Part shown: piece after piece, positions 43,901 to 57,757 of the stretch | Layout of the letters: each line of letters begins with the position of its first letter | How positions within the stretch are numbered: the stretch's first letter is position 1 | DNA from: Abelmoschus esculentus | Lineage: Eukaryota > Streptophyta > Magnoliopsida > Malvales > Malvaceae | Length of the DNA: 64,000 bases | Direction: 5' to 3' | Assembly (NCBI GenBank): GCA_035048815.1 | Contig: JAUCBN010000028.1 | Coordinates: 12,765,001-12,829,000, forward strand | Position numbers and translations under genes: made by a program | Notes under the pieces: model-generated | The model's database searches: none | What the model was told of the DNA's origin: nothing | Seen by the model: the letters and a program-made list of their open reading frames with translations, nothing else

Positions 43901-46900
43901 TAATTAACTATTTGAACTCATAATATTTAATTTAATAACATTTGGTTGTCGTTTTGATGCGATTAATACAAGCATGTCTAAATGTGTTCTATAGAAAACC
44001 CGTTCGAATTTTAACCGAGTAAAAACCTTAAAATTTGAGATTAATCTATATAATTTTGTTTAAAATCTAATAATTAAATATTTGAAATCATAAAATTTGA
44101 TTTTAAAAAATTTGGTTGTCGTTTTGATGCGATTAAAACGTGCATGTCTAAATGGGCTTTATAGAGATTCCGTTCTAATTTTAACCAAGTAAAATTCTGA
44201 AAATTTCAGATTAATCTGTATAATTTTGTTCAAAAGCTAATAATTAAATATTTGAATGCATAAACCTTGATTTTAATAAAATTTGGTTGTCGTTTTGATG
44301 CGATTAAAACGTGCATGTCTAAATGGGCTTTATAGAGATTCCGTTCGAATTTTAACCGAGAAAAAACCTTAAAATTTATGATTAATCTGTATAATTTTGT
44401 TCAAAAGCCCATAATTAAATATTTGAACTCATAAAATTTGATTTAATAACATTTGGTTGTCGTTTTGATGGGATTGAAACGTGCATGTCTAAATGGGCTT
44501 TATAGAGATTCTGGTCTAATTTTAACCGAGTAAAATTCTGAAAATTTCAGATTAATCTGTATAATTTTGTTCAAAAGGGAATAATTAAATGTTTTAAATC
44601 ATAACATTTGATTTTAATAAAATTTGGTTGTCATTTTGATGCGATTAAAAAGTGCATGTCTAAATAGGCTTTATAGAGATTCAGTTCGAATTTTAACCGA
44701 GTAAAAAGCTGAAAATTTGAGATTAATCTGTATAATTTTGTTCAGAAGCCTATAATTATCTATTTGAACTCATAATATTTAATTTAATAACATTTGGTTG
44801 TCTTTTTCATGCGATTAATACAAGCATGTCTAAATGTGCTCTATAGAGAATCCGTTCGAATTTTAACCGAGTAAAAACCTTAAAATTTGAGATTAATCTG
44901 TATAATTTTGTTCAAAATCTAATAATTAAATATTTGAAATTATAAAATTTGATTCTAATAAAATTTGGTTGTCGTTTTGATGCGATTAAAACATGCATGT
45001 CTAAATAGGCTTTATATAGATTCCGTTCAAATTTTAACCGAGTAAAATTCTGAAAATTTCAGATTAATCTGTATAATTTTGTTCAAAACCTAATAATTAA
45101 ATATTTGAATTCATAAAACTTGATTTTAATAAAATTTGGTTGTCGTTTTGATGCGATTAAAACGTGCATGTCTAAATGGGCTTTGTAGAGATTCCGTTCG
45201 AATTTTAACCGAGTTAACAGATGAAAATTTGAGATTAATCTGTATAATTTTGTTCAAAAGGGAATAATTAAATATTTTAAATCATAACATTTGATTTTAA
45301 TAAAATTTGGCTGTCATTTTGATGCGATTAAAACGTGCATGTCTAAATGGGCTTTATAGAGATTCCCTTCGAATTTTAACCGAGTAAAAAGCTGAAAATT
45401 TGAGATAAATCTGTATAATTTTGTTCAGAAGCCTATAATTAACTATTTAAACTCATAATATTTAATTTAATAACATTTGGTTGTCGTTTTGGTGCGATTA
45501 ATACAAGCATGTCTAAATGTACTCTATAGAGAATCCGTTCGAATTTTAACTGAGTAAAAACCTTAAAATTTGAGATTAATCTGTATAATTTTGTTCAAAA
45601 TCTAATAATTAAATATTTGAATTCATAAAATTTGATTTTAATAAAATTTGGTTGTCGTTTTGATGCTATTAAAGCGTGCATGTCTAAATGGGCTTTATAG
45701 AGATTCCGTTCGAATTTTAACCTAGTAAAAACCTTAAAATTTGTGATTAATCTGTATAATTTTGTTCAAAAGCCCATAATTAAATATTTAAACTCATAAA
45801 ATTTGATTTAATAATATTTGGTTGTTGTTTTGATGGGATTAAAACGTGCATGTCTAAATGGGCATTATAGACATTTTGTTCTAATTTTATCCAAGTAAAA
45901 TTCTGAAAATTTCAGATTAATCTGTATAACTTTGTTCAAAAGCGAATAATAAAATATTTAAACTCATAAAATTTGATTTAAATAACATTATGTTGTCGTT
46001 TTGTTGGGATTAAAACTTGCATGTCTAAATGTGCTCTATCGAGAATCCGTTCGATATTTAACCGAGTAAAAACCTTAAAATTTGAGATTAATCTTTATAA
46101 TTTTGTTCAAAATCTAATAATTAAATATTTGAAATCATAAAATTTTATTTTAATAAAATTTGGTTGTCGTTTTGATGCGAATAAAACGTGCATGTCTAAA
46201 TGGGCTTTATAGAGATTCCGTTCGAATTTTAACCGAGTAAACAGATGAAAATTTGAGGTTAATCTGTATAATTTTGTTCAAAAGGGAATAATTAAATATT
46301 TTAAATCATAACATTTGATTTTAATAAAATTTGGCTGTCATTTTGATGCGATTAAAAGTTGCATGTCTAAATGTGCTCTATAGAGATTCCGTTCGAATTT
46401 TAACCGAGTAAAAAGCTGAAAATTTGAAATTAATCTGTTTAATTTTGTTCAGAAGCCTATAATTAACTATATAAACTCATAAAACTTAATTTAATAACAT
46501 TTGGTTGTCGTTTTGATGCGATTAATACAAGCATGTCTAAATGTGCTCTATAGAGAACCCATTCGAATTTTAACCGAGTAAAAACCTTAAAATTTGAGAT
46601 TAATCTGTATAATTTTGTTCAAAATCTAATAATTAAATATTTGAAATCATAAAATTTGATTTTAATAAATTTTGGTTGTCGTTTTGATAAGATTAAAACG
46701 TGCATGTCTAAATGGGCTTTATAGAGATTCCGTTCGAATTTTAACCGAGTAAAAACCTTAAAATTTGTGATTAATCTGTATAATTTTGTTCAAAAGCCCA
46801 TAATTAAATATTTAAACTCATAAAATTTGATTTAATAATATTTGGTTGTCGTTTTGATGGAATTAAAACGTGCATGTCTAAATGGGCTTTATAGAGATTC

Positions 46901-49900
46901 TGTTCTAATTATAACCAAGTAAAATTCTGAAAATTTCAGATTAATCTGTATAATTTTGTTCAAAAGTGAATAATTAAATATTTAAACTCATAAAATTTGA
47001 TTTAATAACATTTGGTTGTCGTTTTGTTGGGATTAAAACGTGCATGTCTAAATGTGCTCTATAGAGAATCCGTTCGAATTTTAACCGAGTAAAAACCTTA
47101 AAATTTGAGAATAATCTGTATAATTTTGTTCAAAATCTAATAATTAAATATTTGAAATCATAAAATAAGTTTTAATAAAACTTGGTTGTCGTTTTGATGC
47201 GATTAAAACGTGCATGTCTAAATGGGCTTTATAGAGATTCCGTTTGAATTTTAACCGAGTAAACAAATGAAAATTTGAGATTAATCTGTATAATTTTGTT
47301 CAAATGGGAATAATTAAATATTTTAAATCATAACATTTGATTTTAATAAAATTTGGTTGTCATTTTGATGCGATTAGAACGTGCATGTCTAAATGGGCTT
47401 TATAGAGATTTCATTCAAATTTTAACCGAGTAAAAAGATGAAAATTTGAGATTAATCTGTATAATTTTATTCAAAAGCTTATAATTAACTATTTGAACTC
47501 ATAAAATTTAATTTAATAACATCTGGTTGTCATTTTGATGCGATTAATACGTGCATGTCTAAATTGCTCTATAGAGAATCCGTTCAAAATTTAACCGGAT
47601 AAAAACCTTAAAATTTGAGATTAATCTGTATAATTTTGTTCAAAAGCCCATAATTAAATATTTAAACTCATAAAATTTTATTTAATAACGTTTGGTTGTC
47701 GTTTTGTTGGGATTAAAACGTGCATGTGTAAATGGGCTTTATAGAGATTCCGTTCTAATTTTAACCAAGTAAAATTCTGAAAATTTCAGATTAATCTGTA
47801 TAATTTTGTTCAAAAGTGAATAATTAAATATTTAAACTCATAAAATTTGATTTAATAACATTTGGTTGTCGTTTTGTTGGGATTAAAATGTGCATGTCTA
47901 ATTGTGCTCTATAGAGAATCCGTTCGAATTTTAACCGAGTAAAAACCTTAAAATTTGAGATTAATCTGTATAATTTTGTTCAAAATCTAATAATTAAAAA
48001 TTTGAAATCATAAAATTAGATTTTAATAAAATTTGGTTCTCGTTTTGATGCGATTAAAACGTGCATGTCTAAATGGGCTTTGTAGAGATTCTGTTCGAAT
48101 TTTAACCGAGTAAACAGATGAAAATTTGAGATTAATCTGTATAATTTTGTTCAAAAGGGAATAATTAAATATTTTAAATCATAACATTTGATTTTAATAA
48201 AATTTGGCTGTCATTTTGATGCGATTAAAACGTGTATGTCTAAATGGGCTTTATAAAGATTCCGTTCGAATTTTAACCGAGTAAAAAGCGGAAAATTTGA
48301 GATTAATCTGTATAATTTTGTTCAAAAGCCTATAATTAACTATTTGAACTCATAATATTTAATTTAATAACATTTGGTTGTCGTTTTGATGCGATTAATA
48401 CAAGCATGTCTAAATGTACTCTATAGAGAAGTCGTTCGAATTTTAACCGAGTAAAAACCTTAAAATTTGAGATTAATCTGTATAATTTTGTTCAAAATCT
48501 AATAATTAAATATTTGAAATCATAAAATTTGATTTTAATAAAATTTGGTTGTCGTTTTGATGCGATTAAAACGTTCATGTCTAAATGGTCTTTATAGAGA
48601 TTCCGTTCGAATTTTAACTGAGTAAACAAATGAAAATTTGAGATTAATATGTATAATTTTGTTCAAAAGGGAATAATTAAATATTTTAAATCATAACATT
48701 TGATTTTAATAAAATTTGGTTGTCATTTTGATGCGATTAAAACGTGCATGTCTAAATGGGCTTTATAGAGATTCCGTTCGAATTTTAACCGAGTAAAAAG
48801 ATGAAAATTTGAGATTAATCTGTATAATTTTGTTCAGAAGCCTATAATTAACTATTTGAACTCATAATATTTAATTTAATAACATTTGGTTGTCTTTTTG
48901 ATGCGATTAATACAAGCATGTCTAAATGTGCTCTATAGAGAATCCATTCGAATTTTAACCGAGTAAAAACCTTAAAATTTGAGATTAATCTGTATAATTT
49001 TGTTCAAAATCTAATAATTAAATATTTGAAATCATAAAATTTGATTCTAATAAAATTTGGTTGTCGTTTTGATGCGATTAAAACGTGCATGTCTAAATGG
49101 GCTTTATATAGATTCTGTTCAAATTTTAACCGAGTAAAAACCTTAAAATTTGTGATTAATCTGTATAATTTTGTTCAAAAGCCTATAATTAAATATTTAA
49201 ACTCATAAAATTTGATTTAATAACATTTGGTTGTCGTTTTGATGGGATTAAAACGTGTATGTCTAAATGAGCTTTATAGATATTCCGTTCTAATTTTAAC
49301 CGAGTAAAATTCTGAAAATTTCAGATTAATCTATATAATTTTATTCAAAAGCGAATAATTAAATGTTTGAAATCATAAAATTTGATTTAATAACATTTGG
49401 TTGTCGTTTTGTTGGGATTAAAACTTGCATGTCTAATTGTGCTCTATAGAGAATCCGTTCGAATTTTAACCGAGTAAAAACCTTAAAATTTGAGATTAAT
49501 CTGTATAATTTTCTTCAAAATCTAATAATTAAAAATTTGAAATCATAAAATTTGATTTTAATAAAATTTAGTTCTCGTTTTGATGCGATTAAAACGTGCA
49601 TGTCTAAATAGGCTTTGTAGAGATTCCGTTCGAATTTTAACCGAGTAAACAGATGAAAATTTGAGATTAATCTGTATAATTTTGTTCAAAAGGGAATAAT
49701 TAAATATTTTAAATCATAACATTTGATTTTAATAAAATTTGGCTGTCATTTTGATGCGATTAAAACGTGCATGTCTAAATAGGCTTTATAGAGATTCCGT
49801 TCGAATTTTAACCGAGTTAAAAGCTGAAAATTTGAGATTAATCTGTATAATTTTGTTCAGAAGACTATAATTAACTATTTGAACTCATAATATTTAATTT

Positions 49901-52900
49901 AATAACATTTGGTTGTCGTTTTGATGCGATTAATACAAGCATGTCTAAATGTACTCTATAGAGAAGCCGTTCGAATTTTAACCGAGTACAAACCTTAAAA
50001 TTTGAGATTAATCTGTATAATTTTGTTCAAAATCTAATAATTAAATATTTGAAATCATAAAATTTGATTTTAATAAAATTTGGTTGTCGTTTTGATGCGA
50101 TTAAAACGTTCATGTCTAAATGGGCTTTATAGAGATTCCGTTCGAATTTTAACTGAGTAAACAAATGAAAATTTGAGATTAATCTGTATAATTTTGTTCA
50201 AAAGGGAATAATTAAATATTTTAAATCATAACATTTGATTTTAGTAAAATTTGGTTGTCATTTTGATGCGATTAAAACGTGCATGTCTAAATGGGCTTTA
50301 TAGAGATTCCGTTCGAATTTTAACCGAGTAAAAAGCTGAAAATTTGAGATTAATCTGTATAATTTTGTTCAAAAGCCTATAATTAACTATTTGAACTCAT
50401 AATATTTAATTTAATAACATTTGGTTGTCGTTTTGATGCGATTAATACAAGCATGTCTAAATGTGCTCTATAGAGAATCCGTTCGAATTTTAACCGAGTA
50501 AAAACCTTAAAATTTGAGTTTAATCTGTATAATTTTGTTCAAAATATAATAATTAAATATTTTAAATCATAAAATTTGATTCTAATAAAATTTGGTTGTC
50601 GTTTTGATGCGATTAAAACGTGCATGTCTAAATAGGCTTTATATAGATTCCGTTCAAATTTTAACCGAGTAAAAACCTTAAAATTTGTGATTAATATGTA
50701 TAATTTTGTTCAAAAGCCTATAATTAAATATTTAAACTCATAAAATTTGATTTAATAACATTTGGTTGTCGTTTTGATGGGATTAAAACGTGCATGTCTA
50801 AATGAGCTTTATAGAGATTCCGTTCTAATTTTAACCGAGTAAAATTCTGAAAATTTTAGATTAATCTGTATAATTTTGTTCAAAAGCTAATAATTAAATA
50901 TTTGAATTCATAAAACTTGATTTTAATAAAATTTGGTTGTCGTTTTGATGCGATTAAAACGTGCATGTCTAAATGGGCTTTGTAGAGATTCCGTTCGAAT
51001 TTTAACCGAGTAAACAGATGAAAATTTGAGATTAATCTGTATAATTTTGTTCAAAAGGGAATAATTAAATATTTTAAATCATAACATTTGATTTTAATAA
51101 AATTTGGCTGTCATTTTGATGCGATTGAAACGTGCATGTCTAAATGTGCTCTATAGAGATTCCGTTCGAATTTTAACCGAGTAAAAAGATGAAAATTTGA
51201 GATTAATCTGTATAATTTTGTTCAGAAGCCTATAATTAACTATTTGAACTCATAATATTTAATTTAATAACATTTGGTTGTCGTTTTGTTGCGATTAATA
51301 CAAGCATGTCTAAATGTACTCTGTGGAGAATCCGTTCGAATTTTAACCGAGTAAAAACCTTAAAATTTGAGATTAATCTGTATAATTTTGTTCAAAATAT
51401 AATAATTAAATATTTTAAATCATAAAATTTGATTTTAATAAAATTTGGTTGTCGTTTTGATGCGATTAAAACGTTCATGTCTAAATGGGCTTTATAGAGA
51501 TTCCGTTCGAATTTTAACCGAGTAAAAACCTTAAAACTTGTGATTAATCTGGATAATTTTGTTCAAATACCCATAATTAAATATTTAAACTCTTAAAATT
51601 TTATTTAATATTATTTGGTTGTCGTTTTGATGAGATTAAAACGTGCATGTCTAAATGGGCTTTATAGAGATTCTGTTCTAATTTTAACCAAGTAAAATTC
51701 TGAAAATTTCAGATTAATCTGTATAATTTTATTCAAAAGCGAATAATTAAATATTTAAACTCATAAAATTTGATTTAATTACATTTGGTTGTCGTTTTGT
51801 TGGGATTAAAACGTGCATGTCTAAATGTGCTCTATTGAGAATCCGTTCGAATTTTAACCGAGTAAAAACCTTAAAATTTGAGATTAATCTGTATAATTTT
51901 GTTCAAAATCTAATAATTAAAAATTTGAAATCATAAAATTTGATTTTAATAAAATTTAGTTATCGTTTTGATGCGATTAAAACGTGCATGTCTAAATGGG
52001 CTTTGTAGAGATTCCGTTCGAACTTTAACCGAGTAAACAGATGAAAATTTGAGATTAATCTGTATAATTTTATTCAAAAGGGAATAATTAAATATTTTAA
52101 ATCATAACATTTGATTTTAATAAAATTTGGCTGTCATTTTGATGCGATTAAAACGTGCATGTCTAAATGGGCTTTATAGAGATTCCGTTCTAATTTTAAC
52201 CAAGTAAAATTCTGAAAATTTTAGATTAATCTGTATAATTTTGTTTAGAAGCCTATAATTAACTATTTGAACTCATAATATTTAATTTAATAACATTTGG
52301 TTGTCTTTTTGATGCGATTAATACAATCATGTCTAAATGTGCTCTACAGAGAAGCCGTTCGAATTTTAACCGAGTAAAAACCTTAAAATTTGAGATTAAT
52401 CTGTATAATTTTGTTCAAAATCTAATAATTAAATATTTGAAGTCATAAAATTTGATTTTAATAAAATTTGGTTGTCGTTTTGATGCGATTAAAACGTTCA
52501 TGTCTAAATGGGCTTTATAGAGATTCCGTTCGAATTTTAACCGAGTAAACAGATGAAAATTTGAGATTAATCTGTATAATTTTGTTCAAAAGAGAATAAT
52601 TAAATATTTTAAATCATAACATTTGATTTTAATAAAATTTGGTTGTCATTTTGATGCGATTAAAACGTGCATGTCTAAATGGGCTTTATAGAGATTCCTT
52701 TCGAATTTTAACCGAGTTAAAAGCTGAAAATTTGAGATTAATCTGTATAATTTTGTTTAGAAGCCTATAATTAACTTTTTGAACTCATAATATTTAATTT
52801 AATAACATTTAGTTGTCTTTTTCATGCGATTAATACAAGCATGTCTAAATGTGCTCTATAGAGAATCCGTTCGAATTTTAACCGAGTAAAAAGCTGAAAA

Positions 52901-53533
52901 TTTGAGATTAATCTATATAATTTTGTTCAAAATCTAATAATTAAATATTTGAAATCATAAAATTTGATTCTAATAAAATTTGGTTGTCGTTTTGATGCGA
53001 TTAAAACGTGCATGTCTAAATGGGCTTTATATAGATTCCGTTCGAATTTTAACCGAGTAAAAACCTTAAAATTTGAGATTAATCTGTATAATTTTGTTCA
53101 AAATATAATAATTAAATATTTGAAATCATAAAATTTGATTTTAATAAAATTTGGTTGTCGTTTTGATGCGATTAAAACGTGCATGTCTAAATGGGCTTTA
53201 TAGAGATTCCGTTCGTGTTTTAACCTAGTAAACAGATGAAAATTTGAGATTAATCTGTATAATTTTGTTCAAAAGGGAATAATTAAATATTTTAAATCAT
53301 AACATTTGATTTTAATAAAATTTGGTTGTTATTTTGATGCGATTAAAACGTGCATGTCTAAATGGGCTTTATAGAGATTTCGTTCGAATTTTAACCGAGT
53401 AAAAAGATGAAAATTTGAGATTAATCTATATAATTTTATTCAAAAGCTTATAATTAACTATTTGAACTTATAAAATTTAATTTAATAACATTTGGTTGTC
53501 GTTTTGATGGGATTAATACGTGCATGTCTAAAA
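40958..53533 (+). repeat. 170-bp satellite array, right part, with higher-order structure
   Basis: About 74 monomers in 12.6 kb, continuing the array broken by L1-3. Monomers fall into several types, recognisable by short signatures: AATACAAGCATG (type 1), CAAAATCTAATAATT with AAACAGATG at its end (type 2), CAAAAGGGAATAATT (type 3), and GCCCATAATT or GCGAATAATT with CCAAGTAAAATTC (types 4 and 5). Types 1-2-3 form trimers of 512 bp, with CAAAAGGGAAT at 42682/43194, 48152/48664 and 49687/50199 and the variant CAAAAGRGAAT at 52075/52587. Longer blocks of four to six monomers insert types 4 and 5. It has no genes. One small internal duplication (GCATGTCTAAAACGT) lies at ~43616. Confidence 0.97.
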
Positions 53534-53616
53534 AGAAAGGGCTTCATTAAAAAAAACTATAGCCAGTCACCTCGGGAGGTGAGTAGGCCCCTATGAGGAA
53601 AAGACTACCCAAGTTT

Positions 53617-54130
53617 TTATTGAGAAGAAGAGAACCTCTCTGAGTTTATAGAATCCCTAATAAAATCGGGAAAGTTACATCCAAAAGAGAAAGAAAGAAA
53701 AGAACACAAAGCTCTAGAAGCAAGGACATGAGCTACAACATTTGCTTCTCTAGGTACATAACAAATCTTACAATCAGGCAAAGTACTAAGAGTACAACAA
53801 ATTCGAGACACTAAAGGTTGCACCGTGGAAAGATCATGATGATGGGTGTTGTTAACTTTGTTGGCAATGGAAGTAGAATCGGTCTCAAGGATGACATTAG
53901 ACCAGCCATCATCAACAACAAGATTATGTCCCTCCAAAATGGCAAGAGCTTCGGCTGAAGCTGGATCTAGACAGAAGGCGAGGGGCATAGAGCGTCCACC
54001 AAGGACGGAGCCTGCAGAATCCCAAGCAATGACACCTGTAGTAGCTCCCTTCAAAATTGGGTAAAAGGCGTCATCCGTATTAACCTTAACAAAACTGCGG
54101 TCCGATTTTGTCCATCTAGCCTGAGCAAAG
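53617..54130 (-). pseudogene. L1-4 ORF2: RNase H domain
   Basis: The 145-codon frame 54054-53617 spans nearly the whole domain (GATTGVIAWDSAGSVLG, AEALAILEG, ETDSTSIAN, PREANVVAHVLA). It is longer than in L1-1 because the frameshift near 2815 is not present here. The frame ends in FSSSQ. An upstream break remains near 54060-54145. Confidence 0.9.
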
Positions 54131-54146
54131 GTGGGCTCATCTAGTC

Positions 54147-55011
54147 AAGATCTTAGATGGAGAGCATCATTGGCTGATGTATAATCGTCGAAGAGTTTTC
54201 GTTCATTAGATAGAGTTAACCATGGTGGATTGAGATGATTATTATGCACAAAATCATTACGACGATTCCATAAGTTTCATAGAATTGTTATAGGAAGGAG
54301 AATTGGTGCAACGAGAGAAAACCAGCTATTTTTGAAACCACTGGTGGGGGGAAATTGAAGTATTAGAGAAAATATGGCCTAGAAACCCTGCCAAACAGAG
54401 AGCTTCCATGGCACTAGGACAATCCCTTAAATCATGAAGGGTAGTTTCAATATTCATATTACAAATTGGGCAAACCCTAGTATCGAGATTTGCTTGGAGG
54501 ATTTTGTGGCTAGACGGTAGGGCATCATGGCTTAATCGCCATCCAAAGGAACGAACCTTAGGCAACATAGGCAACTTAGAAAGAATTTTCCATAGCCTAG
54601 AGGGTCTATTAACCGGCCCTAGTTGCAGTTGGAGAAATTGATAACCAGAACCACAGTATAGATGCCAGAGTCGTGATGACCCCAAAGGGTAGTATCTTTC
54701 GTATCATTAATGATTAGTACATTAAGGATTTTGTTAGCATCTTCGTGAGAGAAATAATCTCTCACCTTGGATTCATCCCATCGGGGTAGATTAGAAAACA
54801 TAAAAAATACCACTCGAAGAGGGACTTCCTCATTCACTTCATAATCGCCATAAAGGTGTAAAGGCTTAGATCCTCCCCAATTGTCGAAGTGGATCTGTAT
54901 CTGACTTGACATACCTGGTCGTTTAAAGAATCTATTTCCATGTTTAAAGATAGCTATACTAAGACCTTTCCAATCAAAGGAAGATCTTCGAGTGGAATCG
55001 GATTCGAGCAC
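54147..55011 (-). pseudogene. L1-4 ORF2: zf-RVT region and linker
   Basis: Equivalent to 2899-3768 of L1-1, but here a one-base deletion near 54650 (AGAACCACAG for AGAACGCACAG) splits it into frames 55011-54619 and 54685-54326. The zinc cluster CPICN...LRDCP lies in the second. A further break near 54345 separates the C-terminal WNLWN stretch. Confidence 0.88.
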
Positions 55012-55089
55012 AGAACCTGATGGATAATATTTGCACTTGTAGACTTGACTAGGAAGAATATAAGGCTCAAAAATTATTCTCCAAATTGT

Positions 55090-55586
55090 TTACCAAGTAA
55101 CGCAATGTTAAAATGGCGAAGATCGCAAAATCCTATACCTCTGGCTGCTTTTGGTAGACAGATAGTGTCCCACTGAAGCATATGCCATCCATGTTTATCG
55201 GCTTTTCCCGATGACCAGTACGGCGTATCGAAGTAGTCATATCATCGATAATGTTTTGGGTAGAAAATAACAAGACATAATATTTTGTGGCATTGATTGT
55301 ACGACAAATTTGATTAAAATTTCTCTACCGCTAAAGGAGAGCAAGTGCTTATCCCATTTGCTAAGACAAGCATTCATTTTGTCTCTAGTAAAACCCAAAG
55401 TTGCTATCTTATTCTTCCCAATGAGGAGTGGAACCCCCAAATAAATACCAGGGTCATCGACCTCTCTTACATTAAGGATGTTATTGATTTCTTATTGAAG
55501 GGATGTAGATGTTTAGCATGAGAAATATATAGTTGATTTTTCAAAATTTACCTCCTGACCAGACGAAATGGCATAAGTATGCAAAG
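55090..55586 (-). pseudogene. L1-4 ORF2: end of reverse transcriptase
   Basis: Same sequence as 3850-4343, with GVPLLIGKNK and KWDKHLLSFSGREILIK in frame 55440-55237. It stops at the chromovirus LTR at 55587. Confidence 0.87.
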
Positions 55587-56135
55587 TGTCACGGACTTAG
55601 CCCTCTCGCACTCGAGTCGCTAAGTCGTGCGGCACTTGAAAAGGATTTCTCCCGATCAATTCAGCCTTCTTCCCTCGAAAGTTCTGCACAGGCAACAAGC
55701 GACAAGCGAGTCTCGAACCATAATAGGAAAACCGTGGGGCATAGCGGATGCACACGGTCAACCCCCCTAGTTTCCCGTAAAAGAAAATAGGAAAGTTTTA
55801 TTAAATAAAAAATAAAATCGGGGTACAAAGAAAACTCACCCACACCATCGACTAGGGCGGTAGGGGCCGCCTCGATGGTGTGTAGGAAGGTTACATACCT
55901 TTACCAGTGGATCAGTCCAAACTATACCGACTGTCCATCCCCTACATATATGCGAAATAAAATTTATGGAAATGCCCCGACTAGACGTTCAAATGCTCGA
56001 ACCGGGGACACTTATTCCTAACTTAGAAAAAATTACATAAAAGAAAAGACATCTTTCCTAAGACACTGAGATGCTTGAACTGGGGCATCTCGCTAAAGAC
56101 TCGGTTGTGGCATCGGACTTGGGACGGCCACAACA
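55587..56135 (-). repeat. 3' LTR of second chromovirus copy
   Basis: Runs TGTCACGGACTTAG to GGCCACAACA on the plus strand, 549 bp as in the first copy, with a few substitutions (for example GACGG for GACGA near its element start). It is bounded by L1 sequence on the left and the polypurine tract on the right. Confidence 0.85.
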
Positions 56136-56146
56136 TCCTCCCCCAC
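56136..56146 (-). promoter_or_regulatory. Polypurine tract of second chromovirus copy
   Basis: GTGGGGGAGGA on the element strand, sitting between the pol stop (56147-56149) and the LTR start, identical to 4893-4903. Confidence 0.85.
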
Positions 56147-57007
56147 CTAACTTGTCGATGCCCTCGTCGACATTTTTTCTTGGAATTCTTTGATCTTGTG
56201 TTTGAATGCCTTCAGATCGTGCTCTCTTTCCCAGCTTGTCTCCTCTACGCCAAGACCTTCCCACTTGACCAAGAACTCTCGAACCGGCCTTTTCTTTGAC
56301 ACTGTCACGAACCGATCGGCAAGGATCTCTTCCACTCTCCGTTTTGATGGAGGTTTCTTACTTATCGGATCTCTACCAATCTGTCCTTGACTGGCCTTCG
56401 TAGTACCCGCATAATATGGTTTTAAATTACTCACATGGAACACTGGGTGCACCTTCATCCATGCTGGAGGTTCTATCTGGTAAGAATTGTTCCCCACTTT
56501 GCGCACAATCGGCAACGGACCTTCATACTTCCGCACCAACCTGCAATCTCTATTCCGCAAGAACCTAATCTGTTCAACCATCAACTTTACCAGGACTAAA
56601 TCACCCACTTGGAACTGTTGTTCTCTTCGCCCCCGATCTGCCGCTTTCTTCATATGTTTAACCGCCTTATCCAAGTATGCCCGCACGATATCATTATTTC
56701 GGCGCCATTCTTGTGTAAACTTTAGAGCTCTAGGACACTTCCCTCGATAAGACTCCAGGGCCGTGTGAGGCAAACGCAGTTGTTGACCAGTCACAGTCTC
56801 AAAAGGACTTTTATTGGTTGTCGAGCTCTTTTGTGCGTTAAAACAAAATTGGGCCACATCCAGCAATGGAGGCCAATTCTTCTGATTTGCTTGTATAAAG
56901 TGCCTCAAGTACTCCTCTAACAAGGCGTTGAACCGTTCCGTCTGACCATCTGTTTGAGGATGATAACTTGACGACATATTTAGCTTAGAACCCAGCAACG
57001 AGAACAA
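56147..57007 (-). pseudogene. Chromovirus pol (copy 2): integrase C-terminus and chromodomain
   Basis: 286 codons differing from 4904-5764 at only a few residues (for example WRRNND for WCRNND and KIKEF for KIEEF). The integrase end HPQTDGQTERFN and the chromodomain core FLVKWEGLGVEETSWE are intact. It is closed upstream by the stop at 57014-57016. Confidence 0.93.
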
Positions 57008-57013
57008 TTCCCT

Positions 57014-57754
57014 CTAAAAGTTCCTAGTGAATCGAGCATCTCGATCACTGACTATACTTTGGGGAATGCCCCAAAACTTCACTACGTGTTTGAAAACCAA
57101 CCATGCTGTCTCCTCAGCGGCACAATATTTTGGTGCAGGAATAAAAGTTACATACTTAGAAAAACGGTCTACCACCACTAGAATTGTTCCAAGATCCCCT
57201 ACTCGAGGCAAATTCGTTATGAAGTCAAGTGAAATACTATCCCAGGGTCTTGTCGGCACTGGCAAGGGTTCTAGGAGCCCAGGTGTCTTTTGGCGATCCA
57301 CCTTATCTTGCTGGCAAATGAGGCATGTCTTGGTATAGTCCATCACATCCTGGCGCATATGAGGCCAGTAAAATCCCTGTTCTAACAAAGCAAGAGTGCG
57401 GCGCCAGCCTTGGTGTCCCGCCCAAGGTGTAACATGACACTCGCGCAACAATCTTGACTTGATTTCTCCGGCCCTTGGAACAAACATTCGAGGCCCTTTT
57501 GTCATCAACAGTCCATCCTCGACCCAAAAGGTCTTTGATCGCCCACTCCTAGACAATGCCATGATTGTTACTGCTTGTGGATCTTTCTGTAAATTCTCAA
57601 CAATCAGTTCTTGAATATTATTCGATACTTTACTCGCCGACATAGGAGCAATTCTCCTCAAAGCTGCTAGATCTGTCCTTCGACTCAGTGCATCTGCGAC
57701 TTGATTTTTCTTCCCAGCTTTATGCTCAAACTGAAAATCGAACTCTGCCAGGAA
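57014..57754 (-). pseudogene. Chromovirus pol (copy 2): integrase N-terminus and core
   Basis: Open for 215 codons from RRIAPMSASKVSNN to SDRDARFTRNF, longer than in copy 1. It contains the HHCC finger and two core Asp. The Asp box reads SDRDARF here and SDQDARF in copy 1. Upstream codons to the RNase H stop at 57758 are also open. Confidence 0.92.
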
Positions 57755-57757
57755 CTC

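Noticed and set aside
40958..53533. CENP-B-box-like sequence in the 170-bp satellite (TTCGAATTTTAACCGAG)
   Set aside because: Spacing and the terminal CGGG of the known box do not match. Array position alone cannot prove centromere function.
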